A stretch of 64,000 nucleotides of DNA from Pseudogracilibacillus sp037071985 (GCF_037071985.1 NZ_JAXHDF010000001.1:372001-436000); one strand, 5' to 3'; positions 1 through 8,309 are shown, counted from the stretch's first letter. Numbers and translations: made by a program. Notes: generated by a model from the letters alone, not told the origin.

Positions 1-1340
1 TGCGCAATTAATGCAATAATTGGCAATGTAATTAACGTCCGCAAAATGAAGATAATGATTAAATCCTTTAGATTTAAAGGTAATTTTGACCCTAGCAATA
101 ATGCTCCGACCTCTGACATGTATATTAACTGGGTTACCGATAAACAGCCTATTACAAAACGAGTCATTTCACTTTCAATCCCGCTTCCAAGAATGGCTGG
201 TAGAAACATATCTGCAAAACCTACAACGACCGTTTGGGCTGCAGCAGTAGCTTCCGGAATTTGCAATAGATTTAGGATTGGAACAAATGGAGCACCTAGC
301 CAAGTAAACACTGGTGTATATTCCGCAATAATCGTCGCTATTGTACCTATTGCCATTACTACTGGCACGACTTCAAGCCACATGGTTAATACATTTTGAG
401 TACCGCCTTTTAGAACAGGAATAAAACTTGTAATATTTTTAGCGCGATCAGCTGCCTGATGTAGCCCTAATTTCCATAAAGAAGTGTTTTTAGGAACTTG
501 CTCTTCTTCATGAGGGACAGCTTTTTCATAAAATGTATCGGCTTTTCTTGATAGTGGTGGTATACGTGGCATAATTAATGCCGCCGCTAAACCTGCAACG
601 ATAATCGTTCCGTAATAAGGAAGAAACATATGGCCTAAATCTAATTCAAGTAAAACTACAATGGTAAAATCGATGGAAACGAGGGAAAAAGTTGTCCCAA
701 TTACAGCCGCTTCCCGCTTTGTATAATACCCTTCTTCATATTGTTTGTTCGTAAGCATTACACCAATTGTTCCATCACCTAACCATGATACAAGACTATC
801 GATCGATGAGCGACCTGGTAAAGTAAAGATCGGCCGCATAACTTTTCTCATAATCGTTCCGAATAGTTCAAGCAATCCGAAATCAAGGAGCAACGGAAGA
901 ACATAACCAGCAAAGAAAAATATTGCCACTAATGTCGTCAATAAACCAAATAAGATGTTTCCCCCTGTATCATCAGACCATATCCACTCTGGTCCAATTT
1001 GTAATAGAGAAAGTATACCAAATGCAGTTCCTAAACCTCTTGTTGTAAGAGCAATTGGTCCCACAAAAAATAGCGATCTTGTAAAACTATTATTCATTAT
1101 AAATTGTGGACGAAAAATCGTCGTAAATAGTGCTAAAATAAAAGAAATACATATTAATGAAACAGCGATAGCAGGCATGGCAGTGCCTAAATATTTATCA
1201 ATAAAATCAGCCCAAATAGCTACTACTAATGTTACCTCCCCATTCACGGAAATAGGTACCATTAATAAAAACACCCCTAATAGAGATGGGATAATAAATT
1301 TTAAATAATTTCCAACTGAATACGTACTTTCCTTCTTCAT
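1..1340 (-). CDS. YjiH-family nucleoside-recognition (Gate) domain membrane protein, C-terminus cut by window edge
   Basis: Translating the minus strand from the ATG at 1340 gives about 446 uninterrupted codons running off the left edge. The product is very hydrophobic with many membrane segments. It contains a conserved-looking block around GDGTIGVMLTNKQYEEGYYT, and near the right part of the protein a second Gate-type block (VVPVVMAIGTIATIIAEYTP, then GFADMFLPAILGSGIE). These match my memory of YjiH / nucleoside-recognition Gate proteins, which are inner-membrane proteins of uncertain transport role. An AGGAG lies ten bases before the ATG. The gene is divergent from the DeoR-type regulator at 1621. 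The family call is good; the substrate is unknown. Confidence 0.75.
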   Translation of the reverse strand, partial: MKKESTYSVGNYLKFIIPSLLGVFLLMVPISVNGEVTLVVAIWADFIDKYLGTAMPAIAVSLICISFILALFTTIFRPQFIMNNSFTRSLFFVGPIALTTRGLGTAFGILSLLQIGPEWIWSDDTGGNILFGLLTTLVAIFFFAGYVLPLLLDFGLLELFGTIMRKVMRPIFTLPGRSSIDSLVSWLGDGTIGVMLTNKQYEEGYYTKREAAVIGTTFSLVSIDFTIVVLLELDLGHMFLPYYGTIIVAGLAAALIMPRIPPLSRKADTFYEKAVPHEEEQVPKNTSLWKLGLHQAADRAKNITSFIPVLKGGTQNVLTMWLEVVPVVMAIGTIATIIAEYTPVFTWLGAPFVPILNLLQIPEATAAAQTVVVGFADMFLPAILGSGIESEMTRFVIGCLSVTQLIYMSEVGALLLGSKLPLNLKDLIIIFILRTLITLPIIALIA

Positions 1341-1620
1341 CTCTTTCCAACTCCTACAATTCACGTAAATATTTATACAAAAATGATAATATATATTCAT
1401 TAGACAATAGAAATTTTAACACGTTACTAGCATACTTTCAAATCCTTTTTTACCCAATAATTAATTTCAAAAAATTCTAAATGTACTTGATTTAATATGT
1501 ATTATGTCACATTTTTTTCACAGAGAATTCATTATTCCGTTGAGAAGTATATGTGAAATTATGTTATGGTATGTTTAAAGTTGTTATAATCCACATATAT
1601 TGATTAGGGGAGGTTATTAT

Positions 1621-2193
1621 ATGTTACCTGTAGAACGACTTCACCGAATTAAAGAATTGGTTCAAACAAAGAAGAATGTTAAAATTTCCGATTTAAGTAC
1701 GGAACTTGGTGTTTCAGAGATGACCATTCATCGTGATTTAAAGCCACTTGTAGAGAAAGGGGAAGTTATAAAAACATTTGGTGGTGTCTCACTACCAGAT
1801 ACGACTTCATTTCAAGCAAATGATATGTGTATTTATTGCAGTCGTCCTATCAAGGAAAAGTTAGCTTATCGTTTAATTTTACCAAATAATAAAATTGAAA
1901 TTGCATGCTGTGCCCATTGTGGATTGTTACGTCACAAACAGCTAGGTAATGAGGTCGTTCAAGCAATATGTTATGATTTTTTTAGACAGACGACCATCAG
2001 TGCACAACTTGCCTCGTTTGTAATGGACACTTCTATAGATCTTGGATGTTGTCAGCCGCAAGTAATAACTTTTGAATGGCAAGAACATGCAGAGAAGTTT
2101 GTGAAGGGGTTTGGCGGCTCAGTTTACTCCATGAAAGATGCAATGGAAGTAGTATTTAAAAAAATGAAAGGAACCTCTTGTTGTTTCGATTAA
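1621..2193 (+). CDS. DeoR-type HTH regulator fused to a cysteine-rich NosL-like domain
   Basis: 190 aa. Residues 1-60 are a DeoR-family winged helix (MLPVERLHRI start, then SELGVSEMTIHRDL-like recognition helix near 30-40). Instead of the usual sugar-phosphate domain, residues 70-180 carry C70-x2-C73, a CCAHC cluster at 96-100, CC at 143-144 and a FEWQEHAEKFVKGFGG segment, a pattern resembling the copper-binding NosL fold. CC recurs at 187-188. The ATG at 1621 is chosen over an upstream TTG at 1600 because AGGGGAGG lies at 1606-1613. It heads a plus-strand cluster with an SCO chaperone and a YtkA-type lipoprotein, so a copper- or redox-sensing repressor or activator of these genes is the working inference. 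Ligand and DNA target are not shown by sequence. Confidence 0.75.
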   Translation: MLPVERLHRIKELVQTKKNVKISDLSTELGVSEMTIHRDLKPLVEKGEVIKTFGGVSLPDTTSFQANDMCIYCSRPIKEKLAYRLILPNNKIEIACCAHCGLLRHKQLGNEVVQAICYDFFRQTTISAQLASFVMDTSIDLGCCQPQVITFEWQEHAEKFVKGFGGSVYSMKDAMEVVFKKMKGTSCCFD

Positions 2194-2228
2194 CTAAGCT
2201 TCATCATATTTACATAAGGAGGAAAATG

Positions 2229-2819
2229 ATGAGAAAGTGGCTCACTTTAATTAGCCTGATAGGAACGATTCTCTTCCTAAGTGCTTGCAATAAGCTTCCT
2301 ATTGAAACAGATATGTCAGAGAAAGTTGCTGATTTTTCATTTACAACTCAAGATGATGAGACACTCGGCTTATCCGATTTGAATGGAGAATGGTGGATTG
2401 CGGATTTTATTTTTACTAATTGTGAAACAGTTTGTTTGCCAATGACACATAATATGGCAGAACTTCAAAAAGAATTAGATAGTAAAGATATTAATATCCG
2501 ATTTGTATCTTTTAGTGTAGACCCTGGATTCGATTCTCCAGAAGTGTTAAAAGAATACGGAGAACAATATGGAGCAAATTTTGAAACATGGAGCTTTTTA
2601 ACAGGATATGATTTTAAACAAATTAGAGAGTTATCTATTAAGTCTTTTCGTGCTCCTTTAAAAGAGCCAGAAAATGGTGACCAGGTGCTGCATGACACTC
2701 GCTTCTTTCTAGTAAGTCCAGAAGGAAAAGTAGTTAAGGGATATGATGGAATTGACAGCCGCAGCAGTGAAGATATTATTGAGGATTTAACAAAACTGCA
2801 GGAAGAAGACCTACTTTAA
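2229..2819 (+). CDS. SCO1/SenC-family copper chaperone lipoprotein
   Basis: 196 aa. An N-terminal signal ends in the lipobox LSAC (lipidated C20), so the protein should sit on the outer face of the membrane. The thioredoxin-like SCO fold shows the copper ligands CETVC (C65, C69) and the distal histidine H155 in LHDTRFF. SCO proteins deliver copper to, or reduce the cysteines of, the CuA site of cytochrome c oxidase subunit II; B. subtilis YpmQ is the model. AAGGAGG at 2216-2222 precedes two consecutive ATGs (2226, 2229); the second has better spacing. The gene follows the NosL-like regulator by about 35 bases and precedes the YtkA-type lipoprotein. Confidence 0.9.
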   Translation: MRKWLTLISLIGTILFLSACNKLPIETDMSEKVADFSFTTQDDETLGLSDLNGEWWIADFIFTNCETVCLPMTHNMAELQKELDSKDINIRFVSFSVDPGFDSPEVLKEYGEQYGANFETWSFLTGYDFKQIRELSIKSFRAPLKEPENGDQVLHDTRFFLVSPEGKVVKGYDGIDSRSSEDIIEDLTKLQEEDLL

Positions 2820-2891
2820 ATTGCTGCATTTGTAGAAAACATAGTGAACTGGGATACATGGTAATATTTTAACCATTTGGAGGGTGAGAAA

Positions 2892-3620
2892 GTGAAAAAT
2901 AAATTGTTCTTATTCATAACTGTTCTTTCATTATTACTTTTAGTAGCATGTGGAGGAAATAAGAAAGACGAAAACGAAGAATTACTGATTGTAGAAGTTG
3001 ACTTTATTGTTCCTGAAACTGTAGATGTTGGGGAAACAATTGAACTAAAAGCAAATGTCACATATGGTGATGAAGTTGAAAAAGATGCCACGGTTAAATT
3101 TGAAGTATGGGAAACGGGAGACCAGGAAAATAGTGAATTGATTGAAGCTGAAAATAATGGCGATGGAACCTATACAACTGAATACACCTTTAACCACGAT
3201 GGAGTTTTTGAAATGTATGCTCATACAGATGCACAAAGTCAGCACACTATGCCTAAAAAATCGATAACAGTAGGCGAAGGTGGCAATTATGATGAGGAGC
3301 AGGACGATAGTGAGTTCCACACAGAAGGATTCGATATGCATTTTACGGAACCTGAAGACATAGCAACAGGAAAAGAAACAGAATTAATGGTTCATTTAAC
3401 GCTAGATGAAGAGTCACTTGAAGATGCAAACGTCCGTTATGAAGTCTGGCCAGATGGCGAAGAAGATAGTACTTTTTGGGTAGATGCGGAAGAAACCGAG
3501 GCGGGAGAATATGTCGGTCAACATTCATTCGAAGAAGCGGGTAAATACCATATCCAGATTCACGTTAAAGATAATAAAGATTTACACGAACATGCGGAAT
3601 ATGAAATTGAAGTAAAATAG
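2892..3620 (+). CDS. Lipoprotein with two YtkA/FixH-like domains
   Basis: 242 aa from a GTG at 2892; GGAGGGTGAG lies just upstream, and this start gives a clean lipoprotein signal with lipobox LVAC (C20). Two immunoglobulin-like YtkA domains follow, roughly residues 35-125 and 145-240. Each has the pattern DV/ATGKETEL, then VRYEVWPDGE-like and HxxF..G.Y..Q.HV, with several histidines late in each repeat. A strongly acidic linker (YDEEQDDSEF) separates them. YtkA proteins often sit next to SCO and cytochrome oxidase assembly genes, and some bind copper. Here the gene is downstream of SCO and is followed by a hairpin terminator. Exact role unknown. Confidence 0.8.
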   Translation: MKNKLFLFITVLSLLLLVACGGNKKDENEELLIVEVDFIVPETVDVGETIELKANVTYGDEVEKDATVKFEVWETGDQENSELIEAENNGDGTYTTEYTFNHDGVFEMYAHTDAQSQHTMPKKSITVGEGGNYDEEQDDSEFHTEGFDMHFTEPEDIATGKETELMVHLTLDEESLEDANVRYEVWPDGEEDSTFWVDAEETEAGEYVGQHSFEEAGKYHIQIHVKDNKDLHEHAEYEIEVK

Positions 3621-3660
3621 TTGTGATGACAAAAGCCGTAACTTAAGTAGTTGAGTCATA

Positions 3661-3720
3661 GAGAAATCCGAACGACTTTATCAACATAAATTGAACAATT
3701 CGGATTTCTCTTTTCTTGTT
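3661..3720 (+). terminator. Rho-independent terminator after the SCO/YtkA cluster
   Basis: A 12-bp perfect stem (GAGAAATCCGAA at 3661-3672 with TTCGGATTTCTC at 3699-3710) encloses a loop of about 26 bases and is followed by TTTTCTTGTTT. The stem arms resemble two other terminators in this window (25069-25113 and 61688-61739). Confidence 0.8.
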
Positions 3721-3817
3721 TCAAAGGGAATGTTACTTGAGCTTTGGTTGAAAAGCTGTAAAGTAGAAACCTAATTATTTTTGCTAGGTTGATGCATATA
3801 TAATTCCATTTAACTTT

Positions 3818-4690
3818 TTATTCTTTAATAGCCGGTGGGCCAAATTTTCCATTTCTAAAATCTTCATAAGCTTGTTTAATCTCTTCTAAAGTATTCATAA
3901 CAAAAGGTCCTCGAGCTACATAGCTTTCTTTAATTGGCACCCCAGAATAAATGAGCATTTTCGCTCGAGAATTTGCTGTAATTAGTAATTCGCTCTTCGA
4001 TTTCTCGTCTCCATTTTCTTTATATGTCAGAAGGCCAGTACCTGTTTTTCCTATCTTCGTTTTGCTAGTACCTGCCTCTACTTCACCTGCCAACATGTAC
4101 ATAAATGCGTTATGGTTTTCTGGTAAAATATGTGTATATGTTGCACCTTTTTGTAAATAAATTTCAGACATTGTAATTGGCACCAGGCTATTTAATGGAC
4201 CGTTTACTCCAGCTAAATTCCCTGAGTATACTCTTACATAACCGCCCTCAAAATTAACTACTGGTGCATCTTCTAAATAAATGTTTTGATAAGATGTTTT
4301 TGTCTGTTTTAATTTTTTTGGTAAGTTCAACCACAATTGTAATGTATGGATAAGGTCATCATCTACTGCTTCCTCTGCGTGCCTCGCTCCACTTCCTGCA
4401 TTCATATATTGAACATCACCAGCATCTAAAATAGAATATCCTCCACCATTATCGATATGTTCCAAACGTCCATCAATTACATAAGTAATCGTTTGAAATC
4501 CTCGATGAGGATGATCGGAAAAGGTTCCTCGTTTAAACCAGTCATCAGCCATCAGAATAAATGGATCGAATTCCTCTTTCCTATGTGGTGGAAGCACAAA
4601 TCCTTGTTGAACATGAGGATACCCATTATTATTGTAAGTTACATACCAGTAATCTTTAATATCTCTTTGAAATAGTTCGGTCTTTTCCAT
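3818..4690 (-). CDS. Pirin family protein
   Basis: 290 aa bicupin of the pirin family. The four metal ligands are visible in the N-terminal cupin at H60, H62 (HPHRGF), H104 and E106 (ARHAEE), with the spacing seen in other pirins. The C-terminal cupin is present (ENHNAFMYMLAGEVEAG region). Bacterial pirins act as quercetinase-like dioxygenases, or in some cases as metabolic regulators; the substrate here is unknown. The gene stands alone, with its 5' side facing a 747-base gap filled with repeats. Confidence 0.88.
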   Translation of the reverse strand: MEKTELFQRDIKDYWYVTYNNNGYPHVQQGFVLPPHRKEEFDPFILMADDWFKRGTFSDHPHRGFQTITYVIDGRLEHIDNGGGYSILDAGDVQYMNAGSGARHAEEAVDDDLIHTLQLWLNLPKKLKQTKTSYQNIYLEDAPVVNFEGGYVRVYSGNLAGVNGPLNSLVPITMSEIYLQKGATYTHILPENHNAFMYMLAGEVEAGTSKTKIGKTGTGLLTYKENGDEKSKSELLITANSRAKMLIYSGVPIKESYVARGPFVMNTLEEIKQAYEDFRNGKFGPPAIKE

Positions 4691-4857
4691 TATATTTACT
4701 CCTCACTTATTATCAGTTATTTTGGATGCTTATAACGATGTTAAATCATATTTAGAAATATCCAAACGATATGATATATGCATAAATATATTTTGAAATT
4801 GCCATGGAGATCTGTAATTTTCTTTCCCTATATATAATTAATTATCTACGTGAAATA

Positions 4858-4995
4858 GATAATTAAACCTTGATAGTATTAGGGAGTTTAAGGCTCCCCT
4901 TCCTTAGTTGATTTTCGAGTAACTGGTTGCTCGAAAATACAACTATATTCCAAGATATTTTATCGTTGGGATATGAACTTCGCAATAATTGCATC
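4858..4995 (+). repeat. Repeat leader segment L, copy 1
   Basis: Starts with ATAATTAAACCTTGATAGTATT and is clearly related to 44929-45055: shared blocks include CCTTCCTT, a hairpin around 4909-4938 (ATTTTCGAG...CTCGAAAAT), and AACTATATTCC. It has no coding potential. It is followed here by a type I then a type II element, both reversed, whereas at 44929 the same leader is followed by type II then type I in forward orientation. Confidence 0.75.
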
Positions 4996-5017
4996 ACTTT
5001 TATTAAATTTTTAAAGT

Positions 5018-5145
5018 TGCTACGGAAAAATACTTCGCTTTCCGCAGGCACGGCCTCAGCTTCTGTAGTTTCTCGTTAACGAGAAGCTACAGGGATCTTC
5101 GGACTCGCGCTATTCCTGCAGGAGTCTTCGTATTTTTCCTACGCT
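5018..5145 (-). repeat. Structured intergenic repeat, type I, copy a
   Basis: About 128 bp with imperfect inverted ends (GCTACGGAAAAATAC / GTATTTTTCCTACGC) and a nearly perfect 30-bp central palindrome at 5063-5092 centred on CTCGTTAACGAG. Read on the minus strand it matches 62001-62100 almost base for base: CGAAGACTCCTGCAGGAA, then GTCCGAAGATCCCTGTAG, then GAAGCTGAGGCCGTGCCTGC. It lacks the 75-bp internal segment found in the copies at 45317 and 62001. Together with the type II element it fills the gap between pirin and the TctA-type gene. Confidence 0.88.
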
Positions 5146-5190
5146 TGTAAAAGAAAGGATTATGGTTGTCTATTTCTAAGTTATGTAAAC

Positions 5191-5340
5191 AGTGACCATC
5201 CGAGCGGAGGAAATATGTGGAGACTCCTATGGGAGCATAGACCTAGATGAGACTACGCAGTGCGAAGCACAAGGAGGCTCAACAGCCGCCCATGGAAAGC
5301 GGAACATATTTCCGCAGCAGTTAATCAGTTCATCCCTCAA
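5191..5340 (-). repeat. Structured intergenic repeat, type II, copy a
   Basis: About 150 bp. On the minus strand it aligns with 61794-61938 over nearly its whole length: TGCGGAAATATG, CGCTTTCCATGGGCGGCTG, GTAGTCTCA, TATGCTCCCATAGGAGTCT, CCACATATTTCCTCCGCT. The arms are complementary (GGAGGAAATATGTGG versus CATATTTCCGCAGC), so a long hairpin is possible. A 72-codon open frame through it is an artefact of the repeat, since its reading is not conserved in other copies. Confidence 0.88.
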
Positions 5341-5437
5341 TTTTAACTGCACAGTTTATATCTTTTGTGCTAAGAGTCTTTATAATAATAGAAAAAGTTG
5401 TCGAGAGTAAACGTCAACAACTTTTCTGTACATTAGA

Positions 5438-6787
5438 TTAAAACCAGCCCATAACCCACGGTGCCGCATATAAAATCATAAACATTACACCATAATTAAC
5501 ACCATTTCTAAAAAGGAACCCTGAAACAATTGCAACTAAGAACGTCCCAAATATATTAATCCAACCCGCATCCATGTATGCTAACATAACGACAAGCCCG
5601 GCGAACAAACCAATTAACGCTTCGTGTGGTATATATTTAAATACAAATGTACAAATCTCACTAGAAAACTTAATCGTTATATAAAATGTAATAAGTAACG
5701 CAATGATTGCACCAATAATTGTCGCTGTCATAATTTCACCCATCGATAAAATATGATGAATATTATGTTCAGGTGTAAAAACAGGTGGGGCATTAAATAA
5801 GCCGGCTGCTGGACCGATCGCCATAGGTGACAAAGGCAATCCAATTGCTAATAATGGAATTAAAGTTCCAGATATGTAGGACGCATTCGTGAGTCCATCC
5901 ATTGTTGAAATGGCTCGAGATGCTCTTTGTACTGGATCTTTAATATGTCTCGTTAAAAGCTCTCCAAGAAACACCGTCATCCCTACAGGGGTGAGAAAAA
6001 AGGTTATCGAACCAATTACACTACCGAGAGCCGAAGTAGCACTTTCTTTCTTCGTTAATATAGTAAATGGATTGGGAATTCCTTTAATTTGCTCTGACTT
6101 TTTAACGGTAATTTCTTTATCTCCTAATTTCGGCAACTTATTACGCGTATCTTTATTAAGTAAGTCAAAAAGAGTTATAACGATAGGACCAATAGTGATT
6201 CCTAAGAAAAAAGAAACAAATACGTTTGTCTCGGGAGGTACAATTTCTAATCCCCAATACAAATGCCTTAACCCTTGAATTAATATTGCGAAAGGTAAAA
6301 TCATTAACAAAGATAATAGTTTATTTTTTGCCATTAATGCTAAAAAAACGGCCCCTAAGAAAAATATAAGACCAGCATATTCACTTATTGTTTCTGAATA
6401 CTTAAGAATAATATTTGCAATGATAAAACTAACTGGAATCGACACGAGTGTTCCAATGACGGAACCAGACGCCATTTTTCGAATACTGACATCTGGTAAA
6501 CCATGCTTTTTTAATACCATCGCATGTTCTACCATTGGTGCGGCCATCACACCACCAGGAATTCCTGCTATAGCAACAGGAATTGAATCCGTTAATTTTT
6601 TTGCTACAATCGCAGCAATAAAAAATGACAAAATAACATATGGCGAAACACCAGAAAGTGCAAGCGCTATTGTAACAGGTGCCAATACTGCCGTTTCGTC
6701 AGTTCCAGGGGCAATACCGATTAGCGTATAGATAATAGCGCCACCAATACCTGCCAATATCATCTGAAGTATTATTACTCCATCCAT
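5438..6787 (-). CDS. TctA-type (tripartite tricarboxylate transporter) large permease subunit
   Basis: 449 aa, about a dozen membrane segments. Hallmarks of the TctA family are visible: IGIAPGTDETAVLAP near residues 24-38, AGIPGGVMAAPMVEHAMVLK (family GxPG...YPMA-like block) near 73-92, and an internally duplicated architecture with a second block late in the protein (AIGLPLSPMAIGPAAGLFNA). The family uses a proton or sodium gradient to import di- and tricarboxylates captured by a periplasmic-type binding protein; no TctC binding protein is encoded nearby. The start abuts the stop of the preceding small gene, with HMG-CoA reductase further upstream on the same strand, so the imported substrate may be mevalonate or a related acid (inference). 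Confidence 0.78.
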   Translation of the reverse strand: MDGVIILQMILAGIGGAIIYTLIGIAPGTDETAVLAPVTIALALSGVSPYVILSFFIAAIVAKKLTDSIPVAIAGIPGGVMAAPMVEHAMVLKKHGLPDVSIRKMASGSVIGTLVSIPVSFIIANIILKYSETISEYAGLIFFLGAVFLALMAKNKLLSLLMILPFAILIQGLRHLYWGLEIVPPETNVFVSFFLGITIGPIVITLFDLLNKDTRNKLPKLGDKEITVKKSEQIKGIPNPFTILTKKESATSALGSVIGSITFFLTPVGMTVFLGELLTRHIKDPVQRASRAISTMDGLTNASYISGTLIPLLAIGLPLSPMAIGPAAGLFNAPPVFTPEHNIHHILSMGEIMTATIIGAIIALLITFYITIKFSSEICTFVFKYIPHEALIGLFAGLVVMLAYMDAGWINIFGTFLVAIVSGFLFRNGVNYGVMFMILYAAPWVMGWF

Positions 6788-7027
6788 TTATTTCTCATCC
6801 TCTTCTAACTGAATTATTTTTCGCTTTGGCTTTATAATAATGCTACTAATTATAAATCCAATTACCCCTCCACTAAGACCGAAAATCAAAGGTTGCGGTG
6901 CTTCTCCAGGTGCAATTATATATCCTCCAAGCGATAAGCCTATACAAAGCAGCATAGAGATAAGGAGATCTTTAACTTTTACATTATCTTCCCATACTTC
7001 TACATAATTTTTATTTTCATCGTTCAT
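6788..7027 (-). CDS. Small two-helix membrane protein, candidate small permease subunit
   Basis: 79 aa from the ATG at 7027, chosen because GGAGGTGTG lies at 7031-7039. A polar N-terminus (residues 1-20) is followed by two hydrophobic helices (about 20-38 and 46-65) and a charged tail (KPKRKIIQLEEDEK). It lies between HMG-CoA reductase (31 bases from the reductase tail) and the TctA-type gene (adjacent). Size and position suggest the small TctB-like partner, but normal TctB proteins are about twice as long with four helices, and I see no diagnostic motif. Confidence 0.7.
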   Translation of the reverse strand: MNDENKNYVEVWEDNVKVKDLLISMLLCIGLSLGGYIIAPGEAPQPLIFGLSGGVIGFIISSIIIKPKRKIIQLEEDEK

Positions 7028-7058
7028 TTTCACACCTCCGAAAAAAAGTCTTTTCATA

Positions 7059-7166
7059 CTATTTATTTTCTTTTATTGATTTGACAATTTCCTTTATCTT
7101 ATCAAATGAAATTATACCGCTTCCTTCTATTTTTTGCACGATGAATTCAATTTCATTTGTATTTGC
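7059..7166 (-). pseudogene. Detached C-terminal tail of HMG-CoA reductase
   Basis: Directly after the TGA at 7167-7169 the same frame stays open for 35 codons to a TAG at 7059-7061 (ANTNEIEFIVQKIEGSG..., ending VKSIKENK). This is the expected C-terminal flap helix region of class II HMG-CoA reductase. With it the protein would be about 416 aa, close to the usual length for the family. It has no start signal of its own and is best read as the severed end of the gene at 7167-8309. Confidence 0.75.
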
Positions 7167-8309
7167 TCAGCCATCCTTGCTAAATTTTCGGGCATGTAGC
7201 TTCATATGTCCTTTTTGAATCCCTTCAGTAACAAGTGCAGATAATGCTGCAAAGTTTTGCGCCAATCCAGTCGCTGCCATAATTTTTGCAAGCTGCTCTG
7301 CATGACTAATCCTCATCATCTTTATAGATAATTTTGCTACAGGGTTCGACATCGTTGCTCCCCCAATAATTCCTACAGCAAGTGGTAGTTCAATCGTCCC
7401 TACAATATTGTTATTTTTATCAATCTCCCAATGTGATAACGTCTTATAATGTCCAGATCTCGCTGCAAAAGCATGGGCTCCTGCTTCTATTGCTCTCGTA
7501 TCATTTCCAGTTGCCAATGCAACTGCCGATATTCCATTCATTATTCCTTTATTATGTGTTGCTGCCCGATAAGGATCGAATTTTGCCAATTCGTATGCCT
7601 GGATAAATTTCTGTGTATTTATTTCACTTAGATAATTATGAAACGTAGCTGTGGCTCGAACAATTCTACGATCTGCTAAATTTGAAATGATTCTTATTCC
7701 AACTTCCTCCTCCGTAATAGCCTCAATCGTAGGAGTTACATTTTCTAACATCGTATTAACAACATTTGCGCCCATCGCATCTTTAGTGTCTACGAATACG
7801 TGAATAATGAGCATATTTAATTCAGATAAGACATCGACCTTTACATCAATTGCCCCTCCTCCAAGTGCAACAAGTGTTTCATCTTGTTGATTACAAACCT
7901 GAAGGATTAAATCTTTATTTTCATAAATTTTTGCCATCGTATAATATGGTTTTTTTACATGTATGATTTGAATTTGTCCACGCATAACTGATCCGGTAGA
8001 GGAAGTATAGAAACCACCTTGGTCATAAGCCAATTTTGCGGCATGACTAGCTGCTGCAACTACAGAAGGTTCTTCTGTTGCCATTGGGATAAAAACATCT
8101 TTTCCGTCTATTTTAAAATTTGCTGCTACCCCTAAAGGTACAGGCATGATCCCGATAACATTTTCAATCATTTTATCTGCTTCTTCTAGTGTCAATCCTT
8201 TTTCATGTAACTTTTCCCATTCTTCCTTTGTAATTTTTAAAGATCGCGTTATTTCATCTACTCTTTGTTGTGGATTTAGTTTATAAAAATTAGGAATACG
8301 TGAATTCAA
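7167..8309 (-). CDS. mvaA: Class II (degradative-type) hydroxymethylglutaryl-CoA reductase, C-terminally disrupted
   Basis: 380 aa up to an in-frame TGA. Interconverts HMG-CoA and mevalonate. Catalytic residues of the class II enzyme are present: glutamate in ATEEPSVVAAAS (79/80), K254 in HNKGIMNG, D270 in GNDTRAIEAG and H368 in KGHMKLHAR. The end is abnormal. After HAR the frame reads KFSKDG-stop, but shifting by one base gives NLARMA, the expected family sequence, and the downstream tail returns to the original frame. Two compensating indels (one extra A near 7185-7189, one missing G near 7168-7170) explain this. The enzyme keeps its catalytic histidine but loses the C-terminal flap. First gene of an operon with a small membrane protein and a TctA-type permease. 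Confidence 0.88.
   Translation of the reverse strand: MNSRIPNFYKLNPQQRVDEITRSLKITKEEWEKLHEKGLTLEEADKMIENVIGIMPVPLGVAANFKIDGKDVFIPMATEEPSVVAAASHAAKLAYDQGGFYTSSTGSVMRGQIQIIHVKKPYYTMAKIYENKDLILQVCNQQDETLVALGGGAIDVKVDVLSELNMLIIHVFVDTKDAMGANVVNTMLENVTPTIEAITEEEVGIRIISNLADRRIVRATATFHNYLSEINTQKFIQAYELAKFDPYRAATHNKGIMNGISAVALATGNDTRAIEAGAHAFAARSGHYKTLSHWEIDKNNNIVGTIELPLAVGIIGGATMSNPVAKLSIKMMRISHAEQLAKIMAATGLAQNFAALSALVTEGIQKGHMKLHARKFSKDG

Noticed and set aside
46..1308. Plus-strand 117-codon frames in the first 1.3 kb
   Set aside because: They are antisense to a continuous minus-strand YjiH-type gene whose translation shows clear family motifs.
4858..5340. CRISPR array or phage attachment site in the repeat-rich gaps
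   Set aside because: No regular short direct repeats with unique spacers and no cas or integrase gene; the elements are long, few and structured.
5192..5410. 72-codon open frame in the pirin/TctA gap
   Set aside because: It lies in the type II repeat; the frame is broken in other copies, and there is no ribosome site.
7167..7169. TGA in mvaA as a selenocysteine codon or programmed frameshift site
   Set aside because: The bases before TGA are out of frame with the family sequence, so recoding of TGA alone would not restore the protein; no SECIS-like element was seen, and two opposite indels are needed.
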